From contig NZ_JABUHN010000021.1 in NCBI RefSeq assembly GCF_013328815.1, forward strand, positions 1 through 39,170: DNA of 39,170 bases, read 5' to 3'. Origin of the DNA: Tabrizicola fusiformis (GTDB lineage: Bacteria; Pseudomonadota; Alphaproteobacteria; Rhodobacterales; Rhodobacteraceae). Shown piece by piece: positions 23,464 to 30,684 of this stretch (positions within the stretch are counted from its first letter, which is position 1; each line of letters begins with the position of its first letter). The notes under the pieces are model-generated. The model saw only the letters and a list, made by a program, of their open reading frames with translations. It made no database searches and was not told where the DNA came from. The position numbers and the translations under genes are program-made.

Positions 23464-25016
23464 CGCATCGGCACGTCTGCTTTTCTGAAACCGATGGTCC
23501 GGTCGATCGAATTGTCGGACAGGCGATATCCCAGGCCGAGAGCCACTTCACTCGGCGCCTTGCAGCCATTCGCCGCGTGATCTCTGAAGGGCCTGACCTC
23601 CCGGCGATGCTTGGCGGCCTGCTCGATCTTGCGACGCGCTGGTCGCCGGCACAGTTCGCCGACATTCTGTATCAGGCGACCGAGCTTGCCGCTTGGGAAG
23701 GTCGGGAGGCGGTATTCAGGGATGCCGAAGGGCCTGCATTTGCCATCGAGGGCAGCCGGCTGACCTTCCGAGAGCAGATCGACTTTCTGCGCCAGAAGCG
23801 CCCGAAGCCCACAAAATCATGGCTTGATGCGCTCAATGGCGAACACGACCGATCCTTCGTGGTGGCGGGTGTCACAGACAGGGCCATGCTGGAAGAGTTT
23901 CAGGCCGCCATCATTGCTGCGGCCGAGCAGGGCCTATCAGAGGAGGACTTCGCCAAGGATTTCGATCACCTGGTCGAAAAATACGGGTGGGAGTATCGCG
24001 GCGAGCGGAACTGGCGGATCCGCACCATCTTCGAGACCAACATCCGCACCAGCTTCATGGCGGGACGCCTGCGCCAGATGCGAGATCCGGATGTCGTAAA
24101 GCTTCGGCCTTACTGGCAATACCTGCACGCAGACTCGCGCATCCCCAAGATGCCTCGCAAAACCCATGTCGCGTGGAACGGAATTGTCCTGATGTGGGAC
24201 GATCCATGGTGGAACACGCATTTTCCACCCAACGACTGGCTCTGCAGCTGCGGCGTTCGAACCTTGTCAAAGCGCGATCTCGTCCGTTTGGGGAAGACCG
24301 GGCCTGACGAGGCACCCAAAGACGCGCTGCTGCCGGTGATCGACAAGGCCAGCGGCGAGTTGGTGATGCAGCCCGCCGGCATCGGGCAGGGCTGGGACTA
24401 TATGCCGGGCGATCTATGGGAGCGCGCCTTCAGGAGGGAGCTTGTCGATGCTCCGGCGGTGCCGGATGGCAGCGGGCCGCAGTTGCTGAAGATGACCGGC
24501 AACGACAAGCCGGAAGCAATGGAAGACCTGCGGGCTCGTTCCAGGCCGTTCACCTCATCGGTCATGCCGGACGATCTCGCGCCGGAGGACTATGCACGCG
24601 CGTTTCTGAATGAGTTCGATCTGGCGCCCGGGGAGGCGGGTCTTTGGACGGATGCTGCGGGCGAGCGTATTCTGATCGCCGATGATCTCTTCAGGCAGCG
24701 CGATGGAGAATGGAAGGCTGTCAAGCGTGGGCACGGTGACCATGCCTTGCTTCTGGCTGAGACCCTGAAAGACCCCGACGAGATATGGGTGGACTTGCGC
24801 TCGCTGCCCGACCCGGACCGGCGCGGAGAGTTCATCCATGAAATCGTTCGCCGCTACATTCGGGTCGATCCGGATAACGCCATGTTCGTGCTGTTCGAGT
24901 TGGGGCGGCGGATCTGGTTTCCCGTCACTGGCTACGGGGCATTGAATAGGGCCAAAGCCGACTTCAGCTATCTGAACAAGCAACGTACCGGAAAACTGGT
25001 CTGGAAAAGAAAATAG
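23442..25016 (+). CDS. MuF head morphogenesis protein with C-terminal PBECR2-like nuclease domain (gp30-like)
   Basis: This 524-codon frame has three parts. Residues about 15-100 (GPVDRIVGQAISQAESHF, LPAMLGGLLDLA, LAAWEGREAVF) look like the portal C-terminal domain. Residues about 105-295 are the gp30/MuF head protein (TFREQIDFLRQKRPKPTKSW, FVVAGVTDRAML, TIFETNIRTSFMAGRLRQM, then HADSRIPKMP and DPWWNTHFPPNDWLCSCGVRTL). Residues about 400-524 resemble the PBECR2 nuclease fold (HALLLAETLKDPDEIWVD, YIRVDPDNAMFVLFELG, YLNKQRTGKLVWKRK). The only start in the first part is a weak TTG at 23442 without a ribosome-binding site, so a portal fusion by -1 frameshift is plausible. Confidence 0.85.
   Translation: MAQKKTLTHRHVCFSETDGPVDRIVGQAISQAESHFTRRLAAIRRVISEGPDLPAMLGGLLDLATRWSPAQFADILYQATELAAWEGREAVFRDAEGPAFAIEGSRLTFREQIDFLRQKRPKPTKSWLDALNGEHDRSFVVAGVTDRAMLEEFQAAIIAAAEQGLSEEDFAKDFDHLVEKYGWEYRGERNWRIRTIFETNIRTSFMAGRLRQMRDPDVVKLRPYWQYLHADSRIPKMPRKTHVAWNGIVLMWDDPWWNTHFPPNDWLCSCGVRTLSKRDLVRLGKTGPDEAPKDALLPVIDKASGELVMQPAGIGQGWDYMPGDLWERAFRRELVDAPAVPDGSGPQLLKMTGNDKPEAMEDLRARSRPFTSSVMPDDLAPEDYARAFLNEFDLAPGEAGLWTDAAGERILIADDLFRQRDGEWKAVKRGHGDHALLLAETLKDPDEIWVDLRSLPDPDRRGEFIHEIVRRYIRVDPDNAMFVLFELGRRIWFPVTGYGALNRAKADFSYLNKQRTGKLVWKRK
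23449..23457 (+). other. A9 run, candidate -1 frameshift site between portal and MuF gene
   Basis: Nine adenines read as three lysine codons in the portal frame, with TGA 3 bases later. The A AAA AAA heptamer is a known slippery type. A -1 slip joins the portal to the next gene without any stop. Confidence 0.6.
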
Positions 25017-25080
25017 CGGCCCGGGTGTTCGGGCCGCCGCACCGGCAAGGGTTTGAGGGCACACACCGCCTCCCTTGCCG
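25016..25080 (+). other. Two consecutive hairpins after the MuF gene
   Basis: GCGGCCCG (25016-25023) pairs with CGGGCCGC (25030-25037) over a 6-base loop, starting inside the stop codon. CGGCAAGGG (25043-25051) pairs with CCCTTGCCG (25072-25080). No T-run follows, so they may slow polymerase, stop partly, or guide RNA processing rather than form a full terminator. Confidence 0.55.
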
Positions 25081-25116
25081 ACAGGTCAAAACTAATCTTC
25101 GCCAGCGGGAAAATCA

Positions 25117-25647
25117 ATGACGGGTATCACATTCACGGTTGAGATTGCGGACGACGAGGCCGCGGCGCGCCTTGCGGGCATGGTTGACCGCATGACCCGC
25201 CCGATCGGCTTTTACAAAGGGGTCGGCGAATACCTCACCGAGGTGGCCATTCCGCGAAACTTCAAGGCAGAGGCGTCACCGGATGGCACGCCCTGGGCGC
25301 GGCTCCGGTCTGCGACGATCAAGCGCCGTGAAAAACGCGGTCAGACCCCGCTGACCATCTTGCGGTCCAATTCCGGCACCAGCCAGAACCTGTCAGCGTC
25401 AATCATCTCGCAGTCGAGCGAAACCGGTGTCGAGGTCGGCTCGCCGCTGCCCTATGCCGCGATCCACCAGTTTGGCGCGGCGCAGGGACAGTTCGGTGCC
25501 TTCATGGGCAAGGACAAGCTCGGCCGCGACCACTTCCACCATCTGCCTTGGGGCGATATTCCGGCCCGGCCATACCTTGGCCTGTCCGGGGAAGATGAAG
25601 CCGAGATAATCCGGATCGCCGAGGATTGGATCGAAGCCGAGCAATAA
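25117..25647 (+). CDS. Mu gpG-like virion morphogenesis protein (gp31)
   Basis: This 176-residue protein matches the phage virion morphogenesis (gpG) family: an N-terminal DDEAAARLAGMVDRM helix, YLTEVAIPRNFKAEASPDGTPWARL, then the SPLPYAAIHQFGA motif and FHHLPWGDIPARPYLGLS. It is needed for head completion or head-tail joining in Mu. AGCGGGA precedes the start. It closes the first late block; a 274-base gap follows. Confidence 0.85.
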   Translation: MTGITFTVEIADDEAAARLAGMVDRMTRPIGFYKGVGEYLTEVAIPRNFKAEASPDGTPWARLRSATIKRREKRGQTPLTILRSNSGTSQNLSASIISQSSETGVEVGSPLPYAAIHQFGAAQGQFGAFMGKDKLGRDHFHHLPWGDIPARPYLGLSGEDEAEIIRIAEDWIEAEQ

Positions 25648-25651
25648 TCAC

Positions 25652-25735
25652 ACAGGGCGGCCAGCAGTGCCCAGGCGGGCCTCGGGGCGGGCGATGCCCG
25701 TCAGAACGGCCCGCGCCCTGTTAGGCCCCTGTTAG
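25652..25735 (+). other. Structured intergenic segment with direct repeats
   Basis: ACAGGGCG (25652-25659) pairs with CGCCCTGT (25714-25721) around an inner hairpin CGGGC/GCCCG (25688-25700). The nonamer CCCTGTTAG occurs twice, at 25716-25724 and 25727-25735, one helical turn apart. The segment lies directly after the gpG stop. It may end the first late transcript or regulate the second late promoter. Confidence 0.5.
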
Positions 25736-25840
25736 AATCGCTGCTGGGGGCAATTCGACCCGACCTGTCCCTTCGACAAGACGCTTGACCGGCGAGGGGC
25801 GACGGAAGCATGGTGCAGCTAACCGGTTAATGGCGTGCTT

Positions 25841-25860
25841 GGCGGACCTATGTCCGACCT
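25841..25860 (+). promoter_or_regulatory. Late promoter dyad, copy 2
   Basis: This 20-bp sequence is identical to 17930-17949, with the dyad CGGAC-CTAT-GTCCG. It lies 62 to 81 bases before the protease start. A perfect palindrome TAACCGGTTA sits 12 bases before it (25820-25829). It probably marks the activator-dependent promoter of the capsid and tail block. Confidence 0.7.
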
Positions 25861-25921
25861 ATCGGCCATGCGGTCATGCGACATCGGTTCAGTGCTCGAA
25901 CTGAACCGGATGCCGCTCTCG

Positions 25922-27040
25922 ATGCCCCAAGAGAAAAACCTGACCGCACGTATTGAAGTGTTCCGCCCCGGGACCTTCCGGCCGATGTCGGGTGATCCCA
26001 TCACCTATTCCGCCGCCGACCTGAAGGCGGTGGCGGATGCCTATGACGCCTCGACCGCCCCCGCGCCCATCGTCGTCGGGCACCCGGAAACCGACGCGCC
26101 GGCTTATGGCTGGGTGCAGAGCTTTGACTATGACAGTCAGGCGGAGCGGCTGTTTGCCAATCTTGGCGAGATCGAGCCAGCCTTTGCCGAACTGGTGAAG
26201 GCAGGCCGCTACAAGAAGGTCTCCATGGCCTTCTTCAGCCCCAACCAGGACCACAATCCGGTGAAGGGGGCCTGGTACCCCAAGCATGTCGGCTTCCTTG
26301 GCGCCGCCGCACCGGCTGTCAGTGGACTGAAGAATGCGGCCTTTGCCGGCCTCGCCGGCGCGACCTTCACCGCCTCGTTCGGTGTCGCGACGCAGTCTGC
26401 CTCGATCTTCCGCCGCCTGCGCGACTGGATCATCGACCGCGACGGGCTCGAGGCGGCCGACAAGCTGCTGCCCGCCTGGGAGATTGATTGGCTGGACGAG
26501 GCTGATGATCCGCAGTTGCCCCGGTTCACTGCGGCCCCGGACCAAACCCCCGAACCCCCACCGAAGAAGGAGCCCCCCGTGGCCAATTCGCCCGATCCGG
26601 CTTTCGCTGCGCGCGAGGCCGACCTGAAGAAGCGCGAGGATGAGATCGCTGCGCGCGAAATCAAAGCTGCCCACGAGAGCCATGTCAGCTTTGCGGAGCA
26701 ACTGGTGACCGAAGGTCGCCTTCTGCCCGTTCTGAAGGACAAGGTTGTCGCAATTCTCGACGCGCTGCCCGGCCATGCCTCGATCGCCTTCGCCGAAGGT
26801 GGTGACAAGATCGCCGCTGGCGCTGCTCTGAAGGAAGTGCTGCAGGCGCTGCCGGTTGTCGTGAAGTTCGGCGAGACCGATCTGGGCGACGATCCGGGCG
26901 TCTCGACCAAGGGTGCAACCTTCGCAGCCGATGGCAAAGCCGTCGATCCGGCAGGGCTCGCCCTTCACAACAAGGCGCTGGCCTATCAGCTCCAGAACCC
27001 CGGCATCGAATACCTGGACGCCGTCCGGGCCGTTTCCTGA
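25922..27040 (+). CDS. Prohead protease/scaffold protein (Mu gpI-like)
   Basis: This 372-residue protein matches the Mu gpI family: RIEVFRPGTFRPMSG, ADLKAVADAYD, IVVGHPETDAPAYGWVQSF, then KAGRYKKVSMAFF and GAWYPKHVGFLGAAAPAV. It matures the prohead. From about residue 220 a coiled-coil scaffold part begins (FAAREADLKKREDEIAAREIK in pieces). ATG 25922 is used; 25910 and 25868 are alternatives, and none has a strong ribosome-binding site. Earlier starts would place the late promoter dyad inside the gene. The scaffold part also has its own start at 26579. Confidence 0.82.
   Translation: MPQEKNLTARIEVFRPGTFRPMSGDPITYSAADLKAVADAYDASTAPAPIVVGHPETDAPAYGWVQSFDYDSQAERLFANLGEIEPAFAELVKAGRYKKVSMAFFSPNQDHNPVKGAWYPKHVGFLGAAAPAVSGLKNAAFAGLAGATFTASFGVATQSASIFRRLRDWIIDRDGLEAADKLLPAWEIDWLDEADDPQLPRFTAAPDQTPEPPPKKEPPVANSPDPAFAAREADLKKREDEIAAREIKAAHESHVSFAEQLVTEGRLLPVLKDKVVAILDALPGHASIAFAEGGDKIAAGAALKEVLQALPVVVKFGETDLGDDPGVSTKGATFAADGKAVDPAGLALHNKALAYQLQNPGIEYLDAVRAVS
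26579..27040 (+). CDS. Scaffold protein from an internal in-frame start (Mu gpZ-like)
   Basis: A GTG at 26579 is preceded by AAGAAGGAG with 6 bases between, much better than any site at the start of the full gene. It would give a 153-residue protein in the same frame, starting with ANSPDPAFAAREADLKKRE and covering the coiled-coil scaffold. In Mu the scaffold gpZ is made in this way inside gene I. The production of a separate protein here is inferred from that precedent and from the site. Confidence 0.65.
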   Translation: MANSPDPAFAAREADLKKREDEIAAREIKAAHESHVSFAEQLVTEGRLLPVLKDKVVAILDALPGHASIAFAEGGDKIAAGAALKEVLQALPVVVKFGETDLGDDPGVSTKGATFAADGKAVDPAGLALHNKALAYQLQNPGIEYLDAVRAVS

Positions 27041-27049
27041 GGAGAAATC

Positions 27050-27388
27050 ATGTTCCAGGACATCTTCACCGACACCATCATCACCACCGGCACCTTCGAG
27101 GCCTATGACCTTGTCAGCTTCGCCGGCGCGAAGATCACCGCTGCGGACGCCGTGGTGGCGGGGGTGGCCAAGAGCCCGAACAGCGTCATCGGCGATCCCG
27201 CCCCGATCATGAAGCTGGGTGCCGTGCGGGTGAAAGCCGTCGGTGCCATCTCCGCCGGCGGCAAGGTCGTCTCGGCCGCGGCTGGCGGTGTCCAGGCCGT
27301 CGGCGCCGGCAGCAATCCGTTCGGTCGTGCTCTGCACGCCGCCGCCGATGGTGAATTCGTCACCATCACCTTTTCCACCATGAACTGA
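27050..27388 (+). CDS. Capsid decoration/stabilisation protein (DUF2190-like)
   Basis: This 112-residue protein is rich in glycine, alanine and beta strands (FEAYDLVSFAGAKITAADAVV, RVKAVGAISAGGKVVSAAAGG), as in the DUF2190 head decoration family. It lies between the protease and the major capsid gene, the expected place. GAGGAGAA precedes its start. Confidence 0.75.
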   Translation: MFQDIFTDTIITTGTFEAYDLVSFAGAKITAADAVVAGVAKSPNSVIGDPAPIMKLGAVRVKAVGAISAGGKVVSAAAGGVQAVGAGSNPFGRALHAAADGEFVTITFSTMN

Positions 27389-27399
27389 GGCACTCCCCC

Positions 27400-28344
27400 A
27401 TGGCCCCAATCAACACCCGCCAGGCTGCCGTCATCGATCCGATCCTGTCGACGCATGCCCGTGGCTACCGCAATGCCGAGTTCATCTCGACCTTTCTCTT
27501 CCCGCGCGCGATGGTACCGAACCGCAACATGCGCCAGCTGAAGTTCGGCAAGGAAAGCTTCCGGCTGATGAACACCAAGCGGGCGCCGGGCTCGAATGTG
27601 AAGCGCATCCAGTATGGGTATGCTTCGGACCCGATCTCGCTTGTCCAGGATGCTCTGGAGGGCGTGGTGCCGATCGAGCATCAGCAGGAAGCCGCATCTG
27701 TGCCGGGTGTCGATCTGGGTCAGGGCGCCATCAACATGGTGCTGGATGTCGTCGATCTGGGCCTGGAATTCGAATGTGCGACCATGGCGCGCAACGCGGC
27801 GAACTATGCCGCCTCGAACAAGGTGACGCTGACGACGACGGCGCGCTGGACGCAAAGTGCGTCGACGCCGATCACGGACATCAAGGCGGGCAACGAAGCC
27901 ATCCGGCGCATGACCGGCCGCTATGCCAACACCTTGATCCTCGGGCCCAATGCGAAAAACGCGCTGACGGGCCATGCCTCGATCAAGGATCAGTTCAAGT
28001 ACACCAGCGCCCAATCCATCACCCTGCAGATGCTGGCGGCGCTGCTCGAGCTGGAAAACGTGGTGTGCGGCAAGGCGGTCTACCTGCCCGAGACGGCGGC
28101 CGACAGCGTGGCGGCCACCGACGTCTGGGGCGATGACGCGATCCTCGCCTATGTGCCCAAGGGCGGGAACTATCAGGTTCCGTCCTATGGCTACACCTAT
28201 GAGCTGTCCGGCTATCCGCAGGTCGAGCAGCCCTATTACTCCCGCGAGACGAAGTCGTGGATCTATCCGACGACGACCGAGCGCCGCCCCTACATCGTCG
28301 GCGCCGATGCGGGCTTCCTCTTCACTAACGCGGGGCAAGGCTGA
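27400..28344 (+). CDS. Major capsid protein
   Basis: This 314-residue protein lies in the position of the major capsid gene and has the features of an HK97-fold coat: an N-terminal segment (RGYRNAEFISTFLFPRAMV), a region RFGKESF-like (LKFGKESFRLM), a GRYANTLILGPNAKNALTGH segment and a C-terminal ERRPYIVGADAGFLF. Similar proteins of Mu-like phages of Rhodobacter are annotated as coat proteins. It forms the icosahedral head shell. Confidence 0.85.
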   Translation: MAPINTRQAAVIDPILSTHARGYRNAEFISTFLFPRAMVPNRNMRQLKFGKESFRLMNTKRAPGSNVKRIQYGYASDPISLVQDALEGVVPIEHQQEAASVPGVDLGQGAINMVLDVVDLGLEFECATMARNAANYAASNKVTLTTTARWTQSASTPITDIKAGNEAIRRMTGRYANTLILGPNAKNALTGHASIKDQFKYTSAQSITLQMLAALLELENVVCGKAVYLPETAADSVAATDVWGDDAILAYVPKGGNYQVPSYGYTYELSGYPQVEQPYYSRETKSWIYPTTTERRPYIVGADAGFLFTNAGQG

Positions 28345-28892
28345 TGTCGGGTGATCTGATCAAGGTCCGCCTGTCGGGCCCGGCCAAGGTCGGCGGCCGC
28401 TGGCTGAAGGCGGCTGACGAGGAAGTCACCGCGGAGGAGTTTGCGGCGCTCGAGGCCGAAGGGCTGATCGACCTTGGCTATGCGAAGCCGGTTGCCACTG
28501 AGGCAGCGGTGGCGCAGACCTTCACGCAGGTCGAATTCGAAGACCTCGTCGCAAAGACGGCCCGGCTGCTGGCGGAGGGCTTGGTCGACGCGGCCGTCAG
28601 CGAGGTTGTGAAGCCTCTGGAGGCACGTCTCGCTGCAATCGAGGAAGAGCGCGACAACTTGACCGAATTGGTCGCCTCCTTGCGCCAGGTGAATGACGAG
28701 CTGAGCGCACAGCTGAGTGCCCGCGTCAATCCGACGCCAAATGCTCCGGGCGAAAATGCCCCGGAGCCCACCGAGGTGGATATGGCCCAGCCGCAAAGCG
28801 GTGCCACCTCGACCGAACGGAATACCCCCCCGAGCGAGAAGGCCGCAAAGACCGCCCCGAAGAAGGGCGCAGCGGCCACCACCAAGGGCTGA
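28344..28892 (+). CDS. Head-region protein with coiled coil
   Basis: This 182-residue protein starts in a 1-base overlap with the capsid gene. The N-terminal part (LIKVRLSGPAKVGGRWLKAADEEVTAEEFAALEAEGLI in pieces) is a small domain. A long coiled coil (about 85-125, EARLAAIEEERDNLTELVASLRQ) and a disordered Pro/Thr/Lys-rich tail follow. It is common downstream of capsid genes in Mu-like phages, but no function is known. Confidence 0.65.
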   Translation: MSGDLIKVRLSGPAKVGGRWLKAADEEVTAEEFAALEAEGLIDLGYAKPVATEAAVAQTFTQVEFEDLVAKTARLLAEGLVDAAVSEVVKPLEARLAAIEEERDNLTELVASLRQVNDELSAQLSARVNPTPNAPGENAPEPTEVDMAQPQSGATSTERNTPPSEKAAKTAPKKGAAATTKG

Positions 28893-28900
28893 TGCCCCCC

Positions 28901-28927
28901 GCCCGGGGCAGCAAGGCTGCCCCGGGC
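28901..28927 (+). terminator. Very strong hairpin after the capsid-region gene
   Basis: GCCCGGGGCAGC (28901-28912) and GCTGCCCCGGGC (28916-28927) form a perfect 12-bp stem with a 3-base loop AAG. It starts 8 bases after the stop codon. The T-run of a classic terminator is absent, so it may be a partial terminator or RNase stop that raises capsid mRNA over tail mRNA. Confidence 0.55.
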
Positions 28928-28954
28928 ACCCCCACCTTCAAACAAGGAACGCTG

Positions 28955-29233
28955 ATGCGCATTGTTCTTCGACCGATGATCGCACTTGCCCTGTCCACCT
29001 TCGCCTGGGCCACGTCCCTCGCGACCTTTGTCTGCGATCTGGCCTTCAGCCTCGGCAGTTGCTTCCGCGAGGCTCTGATCTGGTCCATCGACTTCATCCC
29101 GCGCCTCGTTACTCATCTGCAGCCCATGCGTCGGATCACGATGGCGGCCACCGCCCTCAACGCCCGGCAGGTCGGCGGAGTGAAAGTTCACGGCTTTCTT
29201 GGCCACCCCGCCGTGCGGACGCTGACCGGCTGA
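28955..29233 (+). CDS. Small protein with N-terminal membrane segment
   Basis: This 92-residue protein starts behind AAGGA with RIVLRPMIALALSTFAWATSLATFV, a hydrophobic stretch that could be a signal or membrane helix. A second hydrophobic part (ALIWSIDFIPRLV) follows. The earlier ATG at 28892 would cover the strong hairpin, so 28955 is preferred. No family is recognised. Confidence 0.5.
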   Translation: MRIVLRPMIALALSTFAWATSLATFVCDLAFSLGSCFREALIWSIDFIPRLVTHLQPMRRITMAATALNARQVGGVKVHGFLGHPAVRTLTG

Positions 29234-29246
29234 CCCCGGTATTGGC

Positions 29247-29268
29247 GGGGCGGTCTTAGGGCCGCCCC
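29247..29268 (+). other. GC-rich hairpin between small late genes
   Basis: GGGGCGG (29247-29253) and CCGCCCC (29262-29268) form a 7-bp stem with an 8-base loop. It lies 14 bases after the stop of the small membrane protein. There is no T-run. Confidence 0.45.
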
Positions 29269-29364
29269 ATCTCCCGCCCTTTGATGGGAGCATCAGATGG
29301 CCAGTCAGGCCAGCGGCAGATGCTCCCTTTCAAGTGCAGGTTCTCAACTGTCAGGATTTCCAAG

Positions 29365-29670
29365 ATGAACTCGACCCTTCAGGACGGCGAAAATCTGGCG
29401 GCTTCGGTCCAGAAGACCGCGCACCGGATCACCCTGGATGATCTTCGGTCGAAGGTGGCCAAGGTCGAATACATCAATCCCCAGTTGATGCCGCACCTGA
29501 CCATTTGCCTGCTCGTTCTTCAGAATGGTTTTTCGCTCGTGGGCAAGTCAGCGCCTGCCGATCCCGCGAACTTCGATGCCATCGCTGGCCAGAAATTCGC
29601 CTATGAGGATGCCTTGCGCCAGCTCTGGCCCCTCGAAGGGTATCTCTTGCGGGAAAGGCTGGCCGGGTAA
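29365..29670 (+). CDS. Gp49 family protein (N4 gp49 / Sf6 gene 66 type)
   Basis: This 101-residue protein matches the N4 gp49/Sf6 gp66 family: ITLDDLRSKVAKVEYINP, HLTICLLVLQNGFSLVGKSA, PANFDAIAGQKFAYEDALRQLWPLEGYLL in pieces. The family is widespread in phages and has no firm function. The start at 29365 fits the conserved region; an earlier ATG at 29281 would run through the intergenic segment. Confidence 0.8.
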   Translation: MNSTLQDGENLAASVQKTAHRITLDDLRSKVAKVEYINPQLMPHLTICLLVLQNGFSLVGKSAPADPANFDAIAGQKFAYEDALRQLWPLEGYLLRERLAG

Positions 29671-30092
29671 TGAGCTACGCCACGCTCGAAGACCTGATCG
29701 CGCGCGCCGGCGCGGACGAAATCCGGCAGGTGGCCGACCGCGACCGGGACGGTGTGCCCGATGCCGATGTCGTCGCAGCGGCGCTGGCAGAGGCGAATAA
29801 TGTGATCGATGGCTATGTGGCGGCCAAATACGCCCTTCCACTCGCGGCGGTGCCACCGCAGGTCAACACCTGGGCAGTGTCGATCTCCCGCTACCGGCTG
29901 CACCGAAATGGCGCCCCTGACTATGTCGAGCAGGACTACAAGGATGCGATCTCGGCCCTGAAGGACGTCGGGCGCGGGCTGATCGCGCTGCCCGTTGCCC
30001 CCGACGCTGTCCAGCCTGCGGCAACCGGCAACACAGTGATGGCCAGTCATCCGACGCAGGTATTTACCCCCGAAAAGCTGAGAGGGTGGTGA
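29670..30092 (+). CDS. Mu gp36-like head completion protein (DUF1320)
   Basis: This 140-residue protein matches DUF1320/gp36: SYATLEDLIARAGADEIRQVADR, ALAEANNVIDGYVAAKYALPL, then SISRYRLHRNGAP and VEQDYKDAISALKDVGRG. It is a head-tail connector component in Mu-like phages. It overlaps the preceding stop by one base. Confidence 0.85.
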   Translation: MSYATLEDLIARAGADEIRQVADRDRDGVPDADVVAAALAEANNVIDGYVAAKYALPLAAVPPQVNTWAVSISRYRLHRNGAPDYVEQDYKDAISALKDVGRGLIALPVAPDAVQPAATGNTVMASHPTQVFTPEKLRGW

Positions 30093-30523
30093 TGCTGGAA
30101 CGCATCTATGATCGACTGAAGAACTCCGGCCAGTTCGGCGACGTCCTGGTCGTCGAGAGCATCGAAGCGATTTCTTCAAGTGCGGTCACCGCTGCCGAGG
30201 ACGGGAGCCTGTTCCTGACGCCGTGGCGTGAGCGGGCCAAGGCGCCGCCTTATGCCACCGGCGGCCATCGCCAGACAGTCGACTTCCAGTTCGTCACCGC
30301 GCTGGTGTTGCGTCGCCACGACGATCCGCGCGGTGATGCGCGCGCGCGCCAATTCGATGCGTCCAAGGCGCTCGTGGAGGTGCTGCTGGCTGGCTGGTCG
30401 CCGGAGCTTTCCGGTTTCCCCGTCTTCCTGATTGGCGCGGAGGGCACCGGGCTCGGCAACGGTGTCAGCATTTACGCCCAGACCTGGCAAGTTTCCCGTT
30501 TCCTGACAGGAGCACCCACATGA
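30092..30523 (+). CDS. Gp37-like (DUF1834) tail terminator
   Basis: This 143-residue protein follows gp36 with a 1-base overlap. It resembles the Gp37/DUF1834 tail completion family (LERIYDRLKNSGQFGDVLVVESIEAI at the start, VTALVLRRHDDPRGDARAR, then GNGVSIYAQTWQVSRF). It would close the head-proximal end of the tail tube. Confidence 0.65.
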   Translation: MLERIYDRLKNSGQFGDVLVVESIEAISSSAVTAAEDGSLFLTPWRERAKAPPYATGGHRQTVDFQFVTALVLRRHDDPRGDARARQFDASKALVEVLLAGWSPELSGFPVFLIGAEGTGLGNGVSIYAQTWQVSRFLTGAPT

Positions 30524-30684
30524 CCACCCCCGATCACCCGCTGCCCCAGGCGGGCGGCAGCTACATCCGCCAGCCGGATGGGCAGCTGCAGTCCGCCGCT
30601 GCCCCGGCACCCGATGCGGCCTCCGACGAGCCCGTGAAACCCACCGTGAAGGGGGCCGTCAAAGCCCCTGCAAAGGAGGCGTAA
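30520..30684 (+). CDS. Small proline/alanine-rich protein
   Basis: This 54-residue frame starts in an ATGA overlap and ends directly before the tail tube gene. It begins TTPDHPLPQAGGSYIRQPDG and continues with a disordered Ala/Pro/Lys tail. A gene of this kind commonly precedes the tail tube gene in related phages. Function unknown. Confidence 0.6.
   Translation: MTTPDHPLPQAGGSYIRQPDGQLQSAAAPAPDAASDEPVKPTVKGAVKAPAKEA

Noticed and set aside
25889-27409. Long open frame of 506 codons on the minus strand
   Set aside because: It lies opposite the clearly recognised protease and decoration genes. Its composition (Gly, Arg, His-rich) is typical of antisense frames in GC-rich DNA.
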